Of a stretch of DNA of 64,000 nucleotides, positions 42,658-54,427 are shown in pieces. Position numbers and translations under genes: made by a program. Source of the DNA: Sphingobium sp. Leaf26 (lineage in GTDB: Bacteria; Pseudomonadota; Alphaproteobacteria; Sphingomonadales; Sphingomonadaceae); contig NZ_LMKV01000001.1 of assembly GCF_001421665.1 (NCBI RefSeq), positions 417,038 through 481,037 of the forward strand, given 5' to 3'. Below the pieces are notes generated by a model. It searched no databases. It was not told the DNA's origin and was given only the letters and a program-made list of their open reading frames with translations. The first letter of the stretch is position 1. Every line of letters begins with the position of its first letter.

Positions 42658-44058
42658 TCACATGTGGATCGGCTTGCCCCGGACCGCCATGGCCGCTTCC
42701 TTGATCGCTTCGCTGTGCGTCGGATGCGCGTGGCAGGTGTAGGCGATGTCTTCGCTCGACGCGCCGAATTCCATGGCCTGCGCCGCCTGCGCGATCATCG
42801 TGCCGGCGGGCGTCGCGATGATCCACACGCCCAGCACCTTGTCGGTTTCGGCGTCGGCGATGATCTTCACGAAACCGTCCGGCTCATGATTGGTCTTCGC
42901 GCGGCTATTCGCCATCATCGGGAATTTGCCGACCTTGACCGCGCCCTTCTCCTTGGCTTGCTCTTCGGTCAGGCCCACGCCCGCGATTTCCGGCTTGGTG
43001 TAGACGACCGACGGGATCACGGCGTGGTTCACGATGCCGGTCAGGCCCGCGATATTCTCCGCGACGGCAATGCCTTCGTCCTCGGCCTTGTGCGCCAGCA
43101 TCGGACCGGGGATGACGTCGCCGATCGCCCAGACGCCGGGAACCTTGGTCGCGAAGTCATGATCGGTTTCGATCTGGCTACGCGCATTGAGTTCCAGACC
43201 GATCTTGTCGAGGCCAAGCCCTTCGGTGTTGGGACGGCGACCGATCGACACGAGGACGACATCGGCCTCGATCTTCTCCGCATCGCCACCAGCGGCGGGT
43301 TCGACCGTCAGGGTCACGCCCTTTTTGCCGACTTCCGCGCCCGTGACCTTGGTGCCGAGCTTATATTCGAAGCCCTGCTTCTTGAAGATCTTGTTGGCTT
43401 CCTTGCGGACTTCACCGTCCATGCCGGGCAGGATCTGGTCGAGATATTCGACCACGGTGACCTTCGCGCCCAGGCGCTTCCAGACGCTGCCCAGTTCAAG
43501 CCCGATCACGCCGCCGCCGACGACGACCAGATGACCCGGCACCTTGTCCAGTTCCAGCGCGCCGGTCGAATCGACGATCTTGCCGCCAGCATTGTCGACC
43601 GCCACGCCCGGAAGCGGCGCGACCGAGGAACCCGTCGCGATGACGATGTTCTTCGCCGTCACCTTTTCACCGTTCACTTCGACGGTGTTCGCGCCGGTGA
43701 AACTGGCCAGGCCCTTGAGCCAGGTGACCTTGTTCTTCTTGAACAGAAATTCGATGCCGCCGGTCAGGCCCTTGACCGCGTCGACGCGCTGGCCCTGCAT
43801 GGTGGACAGGTCCAGGCTCATCTTGTCGATCTTGACGCCCAGCTTGGCGAGCGTGCCGTTCGCCGCCTCGTCATAGAGTTCGGATGCGTGCAACAGCGCC
43901 TTGGACGGGATGCAGCCCACATTGAGGCAGGTGCCGCCCAGCGTTTCGCGGCTTTCGGCGCAGGCGGTCTTGAGGCCAAGCTGCGCCGCGCGGATCGCGG
44001 CGACATAGCCACCGGGGCCAGCGCCGATTACCAGAACGTCATAGTCGAAATCGGACAT
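42658..44058 (-). CDS. lpdA: Dihydrolipoyl dehydrogenase (E3)
   Basis: 466 residues. FAD-binding GAGPGGYVAAIRAAQLG is at the start, the redox disulfide is in GGTCLNVGCIPSKALL, NAD-binding GGGVIGLELGSVW is in the middle, and the catalytic His-Glu pair is in THSEAI/HPTHSE at the end. It reoxidises the lipoyl groups of the 2-oxoglutarate dehydrogenase complex encoded directly upstream. ATG 44058 is preceded by GGAGAAGGG. Confidence 0.96.
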   Translation of the reverse strand: MSDFDYDVLVIGAGPGGYVAAIRAAQLGLKTACAESRETLGGTCLNVGCIPSKALLHASELYDEAANGTLAKLGVKIDKMSLDLSTMQGQRVDAVKGLTGGIEFLFKKNKVTWLKGLASFTGANTVEVNGEKVTAKNIVIATGSSVAPLPGVAVDNAGGKIVDSTGALELDKVPGHLVVVGGGVIGLELGSVWKRLGAKVTVVEYLDQILPGMDGEVRKEANKIFKKQGFEYKLGTKVTGAEVGKKGVTLTVEPAAGGDAEKIEADVVLVSIGRRPNTEGLGLDKIGLELNARSQIETDHDFATKVPGVWAIGDVIPGPMLAHKAEDEGIAVAENIAGLTGIVNHAVIPSVVYTKPEIAGVGLTEEQAKEKGAVKVGKFPMMANSRAKTNHEPDGFVKIIADAETDKVLGVWIIATPAGTMIAQAAQAMEFGASSEDIAYTCHAHPTHSEAIKEAAMAVRGKPIHM

Positions 44059-44165
44059 GGGGTTTTCCCTTCTCCAGTCATGCCAGCCAAACTGGCATTT
44101 CCCCGGCCCTTTTCAAGGGCGGAGGTGCCCCGGCATGAAGCCGGGGCGACATTAGGCGGTTATTA

Positions 44166-45419
44166 TTACAGGTCGATCAGCAGGCGGGTCGGATCTTCGA
44201 TCGCATTCTTCACCGCGACCAGGAAGGTCACCGCTTCGCGACCGTCGACCATGCGATGGTCGTAGCTGAGCGCGAGATACATCATCGGACGCGCCACGAT
44301 CTGACCATTGCGGACGACCGGGCGTTCCTCGATGCGGTGCAGGCCCAGGACCGCCGACTGGGGCGGGTTGATGATCGGGCTGGACAGCAGCGAACCGAAC
44401 ACGCCGCCATTGGAGATGGTGAAGGTGCCGCCCTTCATATCTTCCATGGTCAGCTTGCCTTCCTTGGCCTTCTTGCCGAAGCCGCCGATGGTCTTTTCGA
44501 TGTCCGCGACGCTGAGCGCCTCGGCATTGCGGATGACCGGAACGACGAGGCCCGTCGGGGCCGACACGGCGACCGAGATGTCGCAGAAGTCGTTATAGAC
44601 GATCTCGTCGCCTTCGATCTGTGCGTTCACGCCCGGAATATCGCGGAGCGCCATGCAGACGGCCTTCGTAAAGAAGCCCATGAAGCCCAGACGGACGCCA
44701 TGCTTCTTCTCGAACAAGTCCTTATACTTGGCGCGCGCTTCGATGATGTTGGTCATGTCGACGTCGTTATAGGTCGTCAGCAGCGCGGCGGTGTTCTGCG
44801 CTTCCTTCAGACGCTTGGCGACGGTCTGACGCAGACGGGTCATCTTCACCCGTTCCTGCTTGCGGCTCGGACCAGCGGCCGGCGCATCGGCGGCGGGCGC
44901 AGCGGCCGGCGCACCGGCGGCAGCCTTGGCCGTGCCAGCAGCGGCAGCGGCGGTAACGTCGTCCTTGGTCAGGCGACCGTCCTTGCCCGTACCCTTGATC
45001 CTGCTGGGGTCAAGGCCATGTTCCAGCACCAGACGGCGCACCGCCGGCGACAGGGTCAGGTTACCACCTTCTTCGTCGTCCGACGCGACGGGAGCCGAGG
45101 CAGCCGGAGCCGGCGCAGCAGCTTCGGCCTTGGCAGCAGGAGCGGCAGCAGCGGCGGGCGCAGGCGCGGCAGCGGCCGCACCACCTTCGTTCACATAAGC
45201 CAGCAGCGCGCCGACTTCGACCGTGTCGCCTTCCTTGGCGATGATGTCGCCCATGACACCGGCGACGGTCGAGGGCACGTCGACCGCAACCTTGTCGGTT
45301 TCGAGGCTGACGATCGGCTCGTCGACCTTGACGGCTTCACCGGGCTTCTTGAGCCACTGGCCCACGGTTGCTTCGGTAACGGATTCGCCCAGTGTTGGGA
45401 CTTTGACTTCGGTAGCCAT
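44166..45419 (-). CDS. sucB: Dihydrolipoyllysine succinyltransferase (E2 of 2-oxoglutarate dehydrogenase)
   Basis: 417 residues. Residues 2-76 form the lipoyl domain with the lipoyl lysine in [10 protein letters not shown]. An Ala/Pro linker leads to the E1/E3-binding domain ([20 protein letters not shown]) and the catalytic domain with [11 protein letters not shown] near the end (catalytic His and Asp). It transfers succinyl groups to CoA. The start lies 8 bases after the sucA stop. Confidence 0.96.
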   Translation of the reverse strand: MATEVKVPTLGESVTEATVGQWLKKPGEAVKVDEPIVSLETDKVAVDVPSTVAGVMGDIIAKEGDTVEVGALLAYVNEGGAAAAAPAPAAAAAPAAKAEAAAPAPAASAPVASDDEEGGNLTLSPAVRRLVLEHGLDPSRIKGTGKDGRLTKDDVTAAAAAGTAKAAAGAPAAAPAADAPAAGPSRKQERVKMTRLRQTVAKRLKEAQNTAALLTTYNDVDMTNIIEARAKYKDLFEKKHGVRLGFMGFFTKAVCMALRDIPGVNAQIEGDEIVYNDFCDISVAVSAPTGLVVPVIRNAEALSVADIEKTIGGFGKKAKEGKLTMEDMKGGTFTISNGGVFGSLLSSPIINPPQSAVLGLHRIEERPVVRNGQIVARPMMYLALSYDHRMVDGREAVTFLVAVKNAIEDPTRLLIDL

Positions 45420-45427
45420 GAGCTTGA

Positions 45428-48238
45428 TCAGCCTTTCTTCTGGCGACGGATTTCTTCACGAACGCTGTGACCCAGCGCATCGGCGACGAGGGCGCCCTGT
45501 TCGGACACATGGCGCGACGCCAGGCCCGTAGCGGGCGAAGCGGATGCCTTGCGACCGGCATAGCGGGCGCGCATCGGCGCCTTGCCGGCAGTGGCCAGCG
45601 CTTCCTCGATATAGGGTTCCACAAAGAACCATGCGCCGTTGTTGCGTGGTTCTTCCTGACACCAGACGACCTCTTCCAGATTGGTCATGCGCGCGATGCG
45701 CTTGGCCAGGGCTTCGGTCGCGAACGGATAGATCTGCTCGATACGAACGATCTGCACGTTCTTGTCGCCGGCTGCGTCGCGGGCGTCCATCAGGTCATAG
45801 AAGACCTTGCCGGAACACAGGACCAGGCGCTTGGTATCCTTGTCCGCCGCCGGATTGGGGTCGGACAGGATGCGCTTGAAGTGCGTCTGGCCCAGGAAAT
45901 CCTCGGCCTTGCTCACCGCCGCCTTGTGCCGCAGCAGCGACTTGGGCGCCATGATGATGAGAGGCTTGCGGAAGGGCCGCAGCATCTGGCGACGCAGCGC
46001 GTGGAAATAATTGGCCGGGGTCGTGATGTTCGCGACCTGGATATTCCCTTCGGCGCAGAGCTGAAGGAAGCGTTCCAGACGGGCCGAGCTATGTTCCGGC
46101 CCCTGCCCTTCATAGCCGTGCGGCAACAGGCAGACGAGGCCGTTGGAGCGCAGCCACTTGGTTTCCGACGAGACGATATACTGGTCGAAGATGATCTGCG
46201 CACCGTTGGCGAAGTCGCCGAACTGCGCTTCCCAGATCACCAGGCTCTTCGGGTCCGCCAGCGCGAAACCATATTCGAAGCCCAGCACGCCATATTCGGA
46301 CAGCGGCGAATCCAGCACTTCGAACCGGCCGTGCGGCACGGTCGAGAGCGGGATGTATTTCTTCTCGCTATCCTGATCGGTCCAGACCGCGTGACGCTGG
46401 CTGAAAGTGCCACGCCCGGAGTCCTGACCCGACAGGCGGACGCCATAGCCTTCCGACAGCAACGAACCGAAGGCCAGCGCCTCACCGGTCGCCCAGTCGA
46501 AATTCTCGCCAGTCTTGAACATCTCGGCCTTGGCCGCAAGCACGCGGGTCAGCGTCTTGTGGACATTATGGCCTTCGGGAACGGTGGTCAGCGTCTTGCC
46601 GAGGCCGTCGAACAGCTTGTTGCTGATCGCGGATTCGACGCTCTGGCGCGAGGTTTCGGCGTCAGCGGGCTTGTGCAGGCCCGACCAGCGACCGGCGAAC
46701 CAGTCCGCCTTGTTCGACTTGTAGCTTTTGGCCGCCTCGAACTCGTCTTCCAGATGGTTGACGAAATCGCCCGTCACCTTGTTGACATAGTCGTCGTCCA
46801 CCACGCCTTCGCTCTTCAGACGCGCCGAATAGACGTCGCTGACCGGCGGATGCTGGCGGATTTCCTTGTACATCAGCGGCTGGGTGAAGCCCGGCTCGTC
46901 GCCTTCATTATGGCCGAAGCGGCGATAGCACCACATGTCGACCACCACGTCGCGATGGAAGGTCTGGCGATATTCCATCGCCAGTTTCGTCGCGAAGGTC
47001 ACGGCTTCGGGATCGTCGCCATTGACGTGCAGGATCGGCGCCTGAACCCCCTTCGCCACATCCGACGGATAGGGCGAGCCGCGCGAGAATTGCGGGCTGG
47101 TGGTGAAGCCGATCTGGTTGTTGATGATGAAGTGGACGCAGCCGCCGGTATTGTAGCCGTGGACGCCGGAGAAGCCGAGACATTCCCAGACGATGCCCTG
47201 ACCCGCGAACGCCGCGTCGCCATGGATCAACACGGGCAGAACCTGCTCATGCTTGCCCAGATCGTCGCGGAAGGTCTGCTGCGCGCGGACCTTGCCCAGC
47301 ACCACCGGATCGACGGTTTCAAGATGCGACGGGTTGGGGACCAGCGACATATGGACCTTGATGCCGTCGAACTCGCGGTCGGTCGAGGTGCCGAGGTGGT
47401 ACTTCACATCGCCCGAACCGCCCACATCTTCGGGATTGGCGGTGCCGCCCGAAAATTCGTGGAAGATGACGCGGAAGCCCTTGGCCATCACATTGGCCAG
47501 CACGTTCAGGCGGCCGCGATGGGCCATGCCGAACACGATTTCGCGCACGCCGGACTGGCCACCATATTTGATGACCGCTTCCAGCGCGGGAATCATGGAT
47601 TCGCCACCGTCCAGGCCGAAGCGCTTGGTGCCGACATATTTGCGGCCCAGGAACTTTTCATACTGCTCGCCCTGGATGACCTTGGCCAGGATCGCCTTCT
47701 TGCCTTCCGGCGTGAAGATGATTTCCTTGTCCTTGCCTTCCAGACGATCCTGGAGGAAGCGGCGCTCCTCCACGTCGGCGATGTGCATATATTCCAGGCC
47801 GACATTGCCGCAATAATTGGCGCGCAGGATCGCGACGATCTCCGCCACGGTCGCATATTGCAGGCCCAGCGTGCCGCCCAGATAGATCTTCTTCGCAGGA
47901 TCGGTCAGGCCGTGATATTCCGGCGTCAGATCGGCCGGCAGATCACGCTTGGTCAGGCCCAGCGGATCGAGATTGGCGGCCAGATGCCCGCGCACCCGAT
48001 AGGTGCGGATCAGCATCTGCGCGCGAATGGCGTCGTCGGCGGCGGCAACGGCATCGGTGTCCGACACGGCCTTGCCAGCGGACTTGGCGGCGGCCTTTAC
48101 GGCGACCTGCATCTGCGTGGGGTCCATCGCCCCGGTCAGATCGTCGGTCTCGCTCAGCGGCCAGTTATCGCGCGCCCAGCTTGGCCCGCGTTCGATCTCC
48201 CCAACCGCGTCAAAAACTTCCTGGTTCTCGTAACCCAT
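45428..48238 (-). CDS. sucA: 2-oxoglutarate dehydrogenase E1 component
   Basis: 936 residues, the usual length. It is thiamine-diphosphate dependent; the visible marks are [33 protein letters not shown] (TPP-binding) and [17 protein letters not shown]. It decarboxylates 2-oxoglutarate and loads succinyl on E2. A hairpin at 48287-48310 lies between sucD and sucA and may tune expression. The start MGYENQEVF follows GGATGGGACTAGGG-like sequence. Confidence 0.96.
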   Translation of the reverse strand: MGYENQEVFDAVGEIERGPSWARDNWPLSETDDLTGAMDPTQMQVAVKAAAKSAGKAVSDTDAVAAADDAIRAQMLIRTYRVRGHLAANLDPLGLTKRDLPADLTPEYHGLTDPAKKIYLGGTLGLQYATVAEIVAILRANYCGNVGLEYMHIADVEERRFLQDRLEGKDKEIIFTPEGKKAILAKVIQGEQYEKFLGRKYVGTKRFGLDGGESMIPALEAVIKYGGQSGVREIVFGMAHRGRLNVLANVMAKGFRVIFHEFSGGTANPEDVGGSGDVKYHLGTSTDREFDGIKVHMSLVPNPSHLETVDPVVLGKVRAQQTFRDDLGKHEQVLPVLIHGDAAFAGQGIVWECLGFSGVHGYNTGGCVHFIINNQIGFTTSPQFSRGSPYPSDVAKGVQAPILHVNGDDPEAVTFATKLAMEYRQTFHRDVVVDMWCYRRFGHNEGDEPGFTQPLMYKEIRQHPPVSDVYSARLKSEGVVDDDYVNKVTGDFVNHLEDEFEAAKSYKSNKADWFAGRWSGLHKPADAETSRQSVESAISNKLFDGLGKTLTTVPEGHNVHKTLTRVLAAKAEMFKTGENFDWATGEALAFGSLLSEGYGVRLSGQDSGRGTFSQRHAVWTDQDSEKKYIPLSTVPHGRFEVLDSPLSEYGVLGFEYGFALADPKSLVIWEAQFGDFANGAQIIFDQYIVSSETKWLRSNGLVCLLPHGYEGQGPEHSSARLERFLQLCAEGNIQVANITTPANYFHALRRQMLRPFRKPLIIMAPKSLLRHKAAVSKAEDFLGQTHFKRILSDPNPAADKDTKRLVLCSGKVFYDLMDARDAAGDKNVQIVRIEQIYPFATEALAKRIARMTNLEEVVWCQEEPRNNGAWFFVEPYIEEALATAGKAPMRARYAGRKASASPATGLASRHVSEQGALVADALGHSVREEIRRQKKG

Positions 48239-48286
48239 TACCCTAGTCCCATCCCAGCCGCGTGCAGTCGCGGAGCGGGAAAATCA

Positions 48287-48310
48287 GCGGCCGGGGTGCA
48301 GCCCGGCCGC
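48287..48310 (-). terminator. Hairpin between sucD and sucA
   Basis: A perfect 9-base stem GCGGCCGGG / CCCGGCCGC with a six-base loop. In minus-strand direction it is followed by TGATTTTC, so it may act as a partial terminator or processing site, letting sucD and sucA be expressed at different levels. Confidence 0.45.
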
Positions 48311-48339
48311 CTGTATATGCTGTATATGTAGGAGTTATT

Positions 48340-49224
48340 TTACCCCTTCAAGACCTCGACCAGCGTCGAGCCCAGTTCGGACGGGCTGGCGGCGACCTTG
48401 ATGCCGGCCGCTTCCATCGCTGCGATCTTGCTTTCCGCGTCGCCCTTGCCGCCCGACACGATCGCACCGGCATGGCCCATGCGACGGCCCGGAGGGGCAG
48501 TGCGACCCGCGATGAAGCCGGCCATCGGCTTCTTGCGGCCACGCTTGGCTTCGTCGATCAGGAACTGCGCCGCCTGCTCTTCCGCATCGCCGCCGATTTC
48601 ACCGATCATGATGATCGATTCGGTCGCGTCGTCGGCCAGGAACAGTTCCAGCACGTCGATGAAATTGGTGCCGTTGACCGGATCGCCGCCGATGCCGACG
48701 GCCGTGGTCTGGCCCAGGCCGGCGTTGGTGGTCTGGAATACGGCTTCATAGGTCAGGGTGCCGGAGCGCGACACGACGCCGACCGAACCCTTGGAGAAGA
48801 TGGAACCGGGCATGATGCCGATCTTGCATTCGCCGGGGGTCAGGACGCCGGGGCAGTTCGGGCCGATCAGGCGCGACTTGCTGCCCGACAAAGCGCGCTT
48901 CACGCGGACCATGTCCAGAACCGGGATGCCTTCGGTGATCGCAACGATCAGCGGGATTTCCGCGTCGATCGCCTCCAGGATCGAGTCGGCCGCAAATGGC
49001 GGCGGCACGTAGATGACCGAAGCATCGGCGCCGGTCTTGCTCTTGGCTTCCGCCACGGTGTCGAACATGGGCAGGCCGATATGGGTCTGGCCGCCCTTGC
49101 CCGGCGTCACGCCGCCGACCATCTGGCTGCCATAGGCCAGCGCCTGTTCGGTGTGGAACGTGCCGGTGGCGCCGGTCATCCCTTGCGTGATGACCTTGGT
49201 GTTCTTGTTAATGAGGATCGACAT
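48340..49224 (-). CDS. sucD: Succinyl-CoA synthetase alpha subunit
   Basis: 294 residues. The CoA-binding start ([20 protein letters not shown]) and the phospho-His region ([19 protein letters not shown]) are both present. It converts succinyl-CoA to succinate with NTP formation together with SucC. The sucC gene, usually directly upstream, is not here; mdh is upstream instead. ATG 49224 is preceded by GGACCGGAAG. Confidence 0.95.
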   Translation of the reverse strand: MSILINKNTKVITQGMTGATGTFHTEQALAYGSQMVGGVTPGKGGQTHIGLPMFDTVAEAKSKTGADASVIYVPPPFAADSILEAIDAEIPLIVAITEGIPVLDMVRVKRALSGSKSRLIGPNCPGVLTPGECKIGIMPGSIFSKGSVGVVSRSGTLTYEAVFQTTNAGLGQTTAVGIGGDPVNGTNFIDVLELFLADDATESIIMIGEIGGDAEEQAAQFLIDEAKRGRKKPMAGFIAGRTAPPGRRMGHAGAIVSGGKGDAESKIAAMEAAGIKVAASPSELGSTLVEVLKG

Positions 49225-49324
49225 ATGTCTTCCGGTCCTTTGCGTTCCCGGCGAAGGCCGGGGTCTATGTCTGGAGGCAGGCCTGCTCCCCGGCCGTTGC
49301 CGGGCAACAGGCCCAAATTCTATG

Positions 49325-50637
<1,313 letters not shown>

Positions 50638-51750
50638 TTATTTCGGCCCGTGGCCCAGCGCGAGATAATCGTCCGACTGCATTTCCATCAGCCGCGACAC
50701 GGTGCGTTCGAACTCGAACGCGCCGTCGCCTTCGGGATAGAGCCGCATCGGCTCGGCATCGGCGGACGCCAGCAGCTTGACCTTATATTCGTACAGCGAG
50801 TCGATCAGCGTCACGAAGCGCGCGGCTTCGTTGCGCTTCTCCGGCCCCAGCACCGGGATGCCGACGATGATGACCGTATGATATTTGCGCGCGATCGCCA
50901 GATAGTCCGGCGCGCCCCGCGCTTCGGCGCACAGTCGCTTGAAGGAGAAGACGGCGACACCCTTGAGGCTCTTGGGGACGTGCATCGTCCGCCCGCCCTG
51001 CACCACCAGTTCCTCCGACGGCACTTTCGCCCGGTCCTCGACCGAAAAGTCGGTCAGGCGGAAGAAGGCTTCGGACAGCGCCCTGGTCGCCTCCGGCCCG
51101 TTGGGGCAATGCCACAGCGTCGCGTCGCCCAGACGGTCGCGGCGATAATCGACCGGCCCGTTCAGCGTCATCACGTCCAGCTTCACCTTGATGAGGTCGA
51201 TGAAGGGCAGGAAAAGCTGGCGGTTGAGGCCGTCCTTGTACAGTTCGTCCGGCTCGCGATTGGATGTGGTGACGATCGTCACCCGCTTTTCCAGCAGGCC
51301 GGTGAACAGCCGCGACATGATCGCCGCATCGGCCATATTGTTGACGACCATCTCGTCGAAACAGAGCAGCCGTGCTTCCTCGGCCAGCGATTCGACTACC
51401 GGCGGAATCGGGTCGCCCGTCTCGGACTTGCGCGCCTCGGCCAGCCGGGCATGGACGTCGAGCATGAATTCATGGAAATGGGCGCGCTTCTTGCGCTGCA
51501 CATGCACCGTGTCGAAGAACAGGTCCATCAGCATCGACTTGCCGCGCCCTACCCCGCCCCACATGTAGAGACCACGCGGTGGCTCGGGTTGCTTGCGCAG
51601 CAGTTTCCATAGCGTCGATCCGCGCGCGGGCGCCGCTTCCAGTTCGTGCTGCAACCGGTCGAGTCGCTCCGCCGCCGCCCGCTGGTCCGGATCGGGACGC
51701 AGTTCGCCGGCCTGCACCAGCGCGTCATAACGGGCGATCACACTCGTCAT
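50638..51750 (-). CDS. zapE: Cell division ATPase ZapE (AFG1-like)
   Basis: 370 residues of the AFG1/ZapE family. The Walker A motif is GGVGRGKSMLMD, preceded by GLYMW, and the Walker B-type region is RLLCFDEMVVNN; TSNREPDELYKDGL is the sensor region. It is an FtsZ-interacting or protein-quality-control ATPase. It follows the thioesterase gene with an ATGA overlap and is upstream of mdh. Its link to sdhB and mdh is a common alphaproteobacterial neighbourhood. Confidence 0.9.
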   Translation of the reverse strand: MTSVIARYDALVQAGELRPDPDQRAAAERLDRLQHELEAAPARGSTLWKLLRKQPEPPRGLYMWGGVGRGKSMLMDLFFDTVHVQRKKRAHFHEFMLDVHARLAEARKSETGDPIPPVVESLAEEARLLCFDEMVVNNMADAAIMSRLFTGLLEKRVTIVTTSNREPDELYKDGLNRQLFLPFIDLIKVKLDVMTLNGPVDYRRDRLGDATLWHCPNGPEATRALSEAFFRLTDFSVEDRAKVPSEELVVQGGRTMHVPKSLKGVAVFSFKRLCAEARGAPDYLAIARKYHTVIIVGIPVLGPEKRNEAARFVTLIDSLYEYKVKLLASADAEPMRLYPEGDGAFEFERTVSRLMEMQSDDYLALGHGPK

Positions 51751-52208
51751 TTAGGCCGGGAGGGCTTGCGCAATGTAGCGGTGGAGGCGGCGACCGGCGC
51801 ACCATCCTGGGTGATGAGCATGCGCAGGAACATCATGCGGCCGGTTTCGCGCAGCAATTCGACCTGTGCGATCAGGTCGGGACCGACCCGGCCGACGCCC
51901 AGATATTGCATGGACAGGTCGACGGTCATGCCGTTGACAACATCCCGATGCCCCATGGCCCACAGCCCGCCGAAAAAGGCATGGTCGGCAAAGGCGGCGA
52001 GGAAACCACCGTGCAGCGTATCGAGTCGGTTGCGATGGCTGGAGCGCGTCTCCAGCCCCACCTGCGCCTTGCTGGCGCTTTCGCCGCGCATATAGCCGCG
52101 GCCGATCGCTTGCAGGAAGGTGTCGGGATGCGGGTCGGACCATGCGGCCCAGCCCGCCCATTTCCCTTCGGTCAGCGCAAGGCCGCCGACTATGCCGTCA
52201 CTCGCCAA
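51747..52208 (-). CDS. PaaI-family hotdog thioesterase
   Basis: About 153 residues. The hotdog signature is TLHGGFLAAFADHAFFGGLW followed by VDLSMQYLGVG, as in PaaI/YbgC-type acyl-CoA thioesterases. The start is unclear: a long frame reaches back into sdhB, and the best start after the sdhB stop is TTG 52208 (3 bases after sdhB). Downstream ATG codons would cut the domain. The stop overlaps the zapE start (ATGA). The substrate is unknown. Confidence 0.75.
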   Translation of the reverse strand: MASDGIVGGLALTEGKWAGWAAWSDPHPDTFLQAIGRGYMRGESASKAQVGLETRSSHRNRLDTLHGGFLAAFADHAFFGGLWAMGHRDVVNGMTVDLSMQYLGVGRVGPDLIAQVELLRETGRMMFLRMLITQDGAPVAASTATLRKPSRPK

Positions 52209-52210
52209 CT

Positions 52211-52999
52211 TTATAGCTGCCGTTCGACCATCATCTTCTTGGTTTCGGCGATCGCCTTCGCCGGGCTGAGGCCCTTTGGACAGACATTCGCGCAATTCAT
52301 GATGGTGTGGCAGCGATAGAGGCGGAACGGATCTTCCAGATCGTCCAGACGCTCGCCGGTATATTCGTCGCGGCTGTCCGCCAGCCAGCGATAGGCCTGG
52401 AGCAGGATCGCCGGGCCGAGGAACTTGTCGCTGTTCCACCAGTAGGAAGGACAGCTTGTCGAGCAGCAGGCGCACAGGATGCACTCGTACAGGCCGTCCA
52501 GCTTTTCGCGGTCGGCGGGCGACTGGAGCCGCTCCTTGCCCGACGGCGGCGGCGACACGGTCTTCAGCCAGGGCTGGATCGAGTTATATTGCGCGTAGAA
52601 ATGGGTGAAGTCCGGCACCAGATCCTTGATGACGTCCATGTGCGGCAGCGGCGTGATCTTCACATCCTTGCCGGCGCATTCGTCGATCGCGGTGGTGCAG
52701 GCGAGGCCATTGCGGCCGTTCATGTTCATCGAGCACGACCCGCAAATGCCTTCGCGGCACGAGCGGCGGAAGGTCAGCGTGGGATCATATTCATTCTTGA
52801 TCTTCAGCAGCGCGTCCAGAACCATCGGGCCGCAGCTGTCGAGGTCGATCTCGAACGTGTCGTAACGCGGGTTCTGCCCGGAGTCGGGATCGTAGCGATA
52901 GACCTTGAAGCTGCGGACATTGGTCGCGCCGGCGGGCGCGGGATGGGTCACGCCCTTGCCGCTGATCTTGCTGTTCTTGGGCAACGCAAATTCGGCCAT
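52211..52999 (-). CDS. sdhB: Succinate dehydrogenase iron-sulfur subunit
   Basis: 262 residues. All three cluster motifs are present: [15 protein letters not shown] (2Fe-2S), [12 protein letters not shown] (4Fe-4S) and [14 protein letters not shown] (3Fe-4S). It passes electrons from SdhA to ubiquinone in complex II at the inner membrane. No sdhA, sdhC or sdhD gene is adjacent: the upstream side is a divergent gene of another function. The start [11 protein letters not shown] has no earlier in-frame ATG that fits. Confidence 0.96.
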   Translation of the reverse strand: MAEFALPKNSKISGKGVTHPAPAGATNVRSFKVYRYDPDSGQNPRYDTFEIDLDSCGPMVLDALLKIKNEYDPTLTFRRSCREGICGSCSMNMNGRNGLACTTAIDECAGKDVKITPLPHMDVIKDLVPDFTHFYAQYNSIQPWLKTVSPPPSGKERLQSPADREKLDGLYECILCACCSTSCPSYWWNSDKFLGPAILLQAYRWLADSRDEYTGERLDDLEDPFRLYRCHTIMNCANVCPKGLSPAKAIAETKKMMVERQL

Positions 53000-53172
53000 C
53001 GCTCGTCGAGCCTCTTCGAAAGATGTCTGTCAGTTGGGGGTCCGCATAGCGAAAATTCAGCAAAGGTCCAGCACTGTGACCCATGAATCTGCCCGCAACC
53101 CCTTGTTGCAAATGGCTTGCAAATATGGAGGCTGCTGTTTGCTTCCCTCACCATCCGAGTTAGGGGCGATGT

Positions 53173-53188
53173 CGGGAAGGAGCAGAGG
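53173..53188 (+). promoter_or_regulatory. Strong ribosome binding site before ATG 53189
   Basis: The purine-rich GGAAGGAGCAGAGG directly precedes ATG 53189. It argues that translation starts here, before the palindromic repeat, and so reads through the repeat. Confidence 0.5.
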
Positions 53189-54427
53189 ATGCCAAATCCC
53201 TCCTCCGTTAGGGCTGAGCTTGTCGAAGCCCCGCACTTTAGTTTTGAAGCCCCGCACTTTAGGTTTGAAGAAAGAACCGCCCTTCGACAGGCTCAGAGCG
53301 AACGGTCACAACAGACACGCCATCAGGAACCGCCGCCCTTGCCGACCGACATCGCCTTTCTTGCCATTGCCGAAGCGCAGCAGCTCTATCACTGGCTGCC
53401 GGCCGCGCTGGAACTGGCGCGCCGGCCCGACATGCGGATCAGTATCCTCTCGCCGTCCGACCAAATCCTGGCACTGGTCGAAAGCTATGATCCGGGCGGC
53501 AGCCTGCACCGCATCCGCCTGCGCCGGCCGCCTTCGCGCCCCGATTCGCTCTTCCGCCAACCCTCGCGGCTCGCGACCCTGCTGCTCAACTATCCCACCA
53601 TCGCCCGCTTCCCGACATTGGTGACGACGGAGATCAGCAGCGCATGGCTGCGTCGCGTACCGGGGTTTCGGTCCCGCCTCATCCTCATCAAACATGGCGC
53701 GGGCGACCGGGAGGGCGGTTACAAGAAGCGGCACCGGGACTTCGACCTTACGCTGGTTGCGGGCGAAAAGGATCGCCGCCGCATGATCGACCGGGGCCTG
53801 TGCACGGAACAGACGGTCGCGGTCGGCGGCTATCCCAAGTTCGAGCTGAAGGCGGAGCGGCAGTGTTTCTTCCCCGACGACAGGCCGGTGCTGCTGTATA
53901 ATCCGCATTTCGACCCGGCATTGTCGTCATGGATCAACCATGGCCCGGCGATGCTGGCAGCGCTGGAGTCGCTGGAGGGCTGGAACGTCATCATCGCCCC
54001 GCATACGAAGCTGGCGCGAACGGTGCCGCCGATCGTCAGCAGCGCATCCCATGTCCGTATCGATATGGGCAGCCGCCATTCGATCGACATGAGTTACACG
54101 ATGAGCGCGGACGTGTATCTGGGCGACGTATCGAGTCAGGTGTATGAATATCTCATCCGGCCCCGCCCCTGCATCTTCCTCAATCTCGACCATCGCGATG
54201 CGTCGACGGAGGCCTTCGCGCACTGGCGGCTGGGTCAGGTGATCGAACGCGCGGACGCCCTGCCCCATGCGCTGGCCCGCGCGAACGACTTGCAACCCGG
54301 CTTTGTTGCTGCTCAGGAAGCGGCTATGCAGCAGTCCATCGACCTGTCCCCCATCCCCGCGTCGGTGCGGCAGGCGGACCTGATCCTGAATTTCGCCCAG
54401 AACCCTATCATTCAGAAGAGCCTATGA
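53189..54427 (+). CDS. CDP-glycerol glycerophosphotransferase-like protein
   Basis: 412 residues from ATG 53189. The first 40 or so come from a palindromic repeat (RAELVEAPHFSFEAPHFRFE). From about residue 50 the protein shows a GT-B-like fold of the TagB/TagF type: LILIKHGAGDREGGYKKRH near the substrate site, VAVGGYPKFE, LLYNPHFDPALSSWINHG, and the ADVYLGDVSSQVYEYLIRPR region that in TagF binds the CDP-alcohol. It probably transfers a phospho-alcohol (glycerol or ribitol phosphate-like) to a lipid or glycan. TTG 53339 is an alternative start after the repeat, with AGGAA upstream. The next gene overlaps its stop (ATGA). Confidence 0.75.
   Translation: MPNPSSVRAELVEAPHFSFEAPHFRFEERTALRQAQSERSQQTRHQEPPPLPTDIAFLAIAEAQQLYHWLPAALELARRPDMRISILSPSDQILALVESYDPGGSLHRIRLRRPPSRPDSLFRQPSRLATLLLNYPTIARFPTLVTTEISSAWLRRVPGFRSRLILIKHGAGDREGGYKKRHRDFDLTLVAGEKDRRRMIDRGLCTEQTVAVGGYPKFELKAERQCFFPDDRPVLLYNPHFDPALSSWINHGPAMLAALESLEGWNVIIAPHTKLARTVPPIVSSASHVRIDMGSRHSIDMSYTMSADVYLGDVSSQVYEYLIRPRPCIFLNLDHRDASTEAFAHWRLGQVIERADALPHALARANDLQPGFVAAQEAAMQQSIDLSPIPASVRQADLILNFAQNPIIQKSL
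53205..53305. repeat. Sphingomonad-type palindromic repeat (REP/BIME-like), copy 2, inside a coding frame
   Basis: Arms at 53205-53231 and 53279-53305 carry CTGAGCTTGTCGAAG and CTTCGACAGGCTCAG. A 21-base tandem duplication starting GAAGCCCCGCACTTTAG lies between them (53225-53245, 53246-53266). The whole element keeps the frame of the surrounding gene open. Confidence 0.85.

Noticed and set aside
42664..44265. Plus-strand frame opposite lpdA
   Set aside because: It is antisense to a highly conserved gene and contains no recognisable domain.
45467..48331. Plus-strand open frame of 954 codons opposite sucA
   Set aside because: It mirrors sucA, shows no family motif and runs past the sucA start. 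sucA on the other strand is unmistakable.
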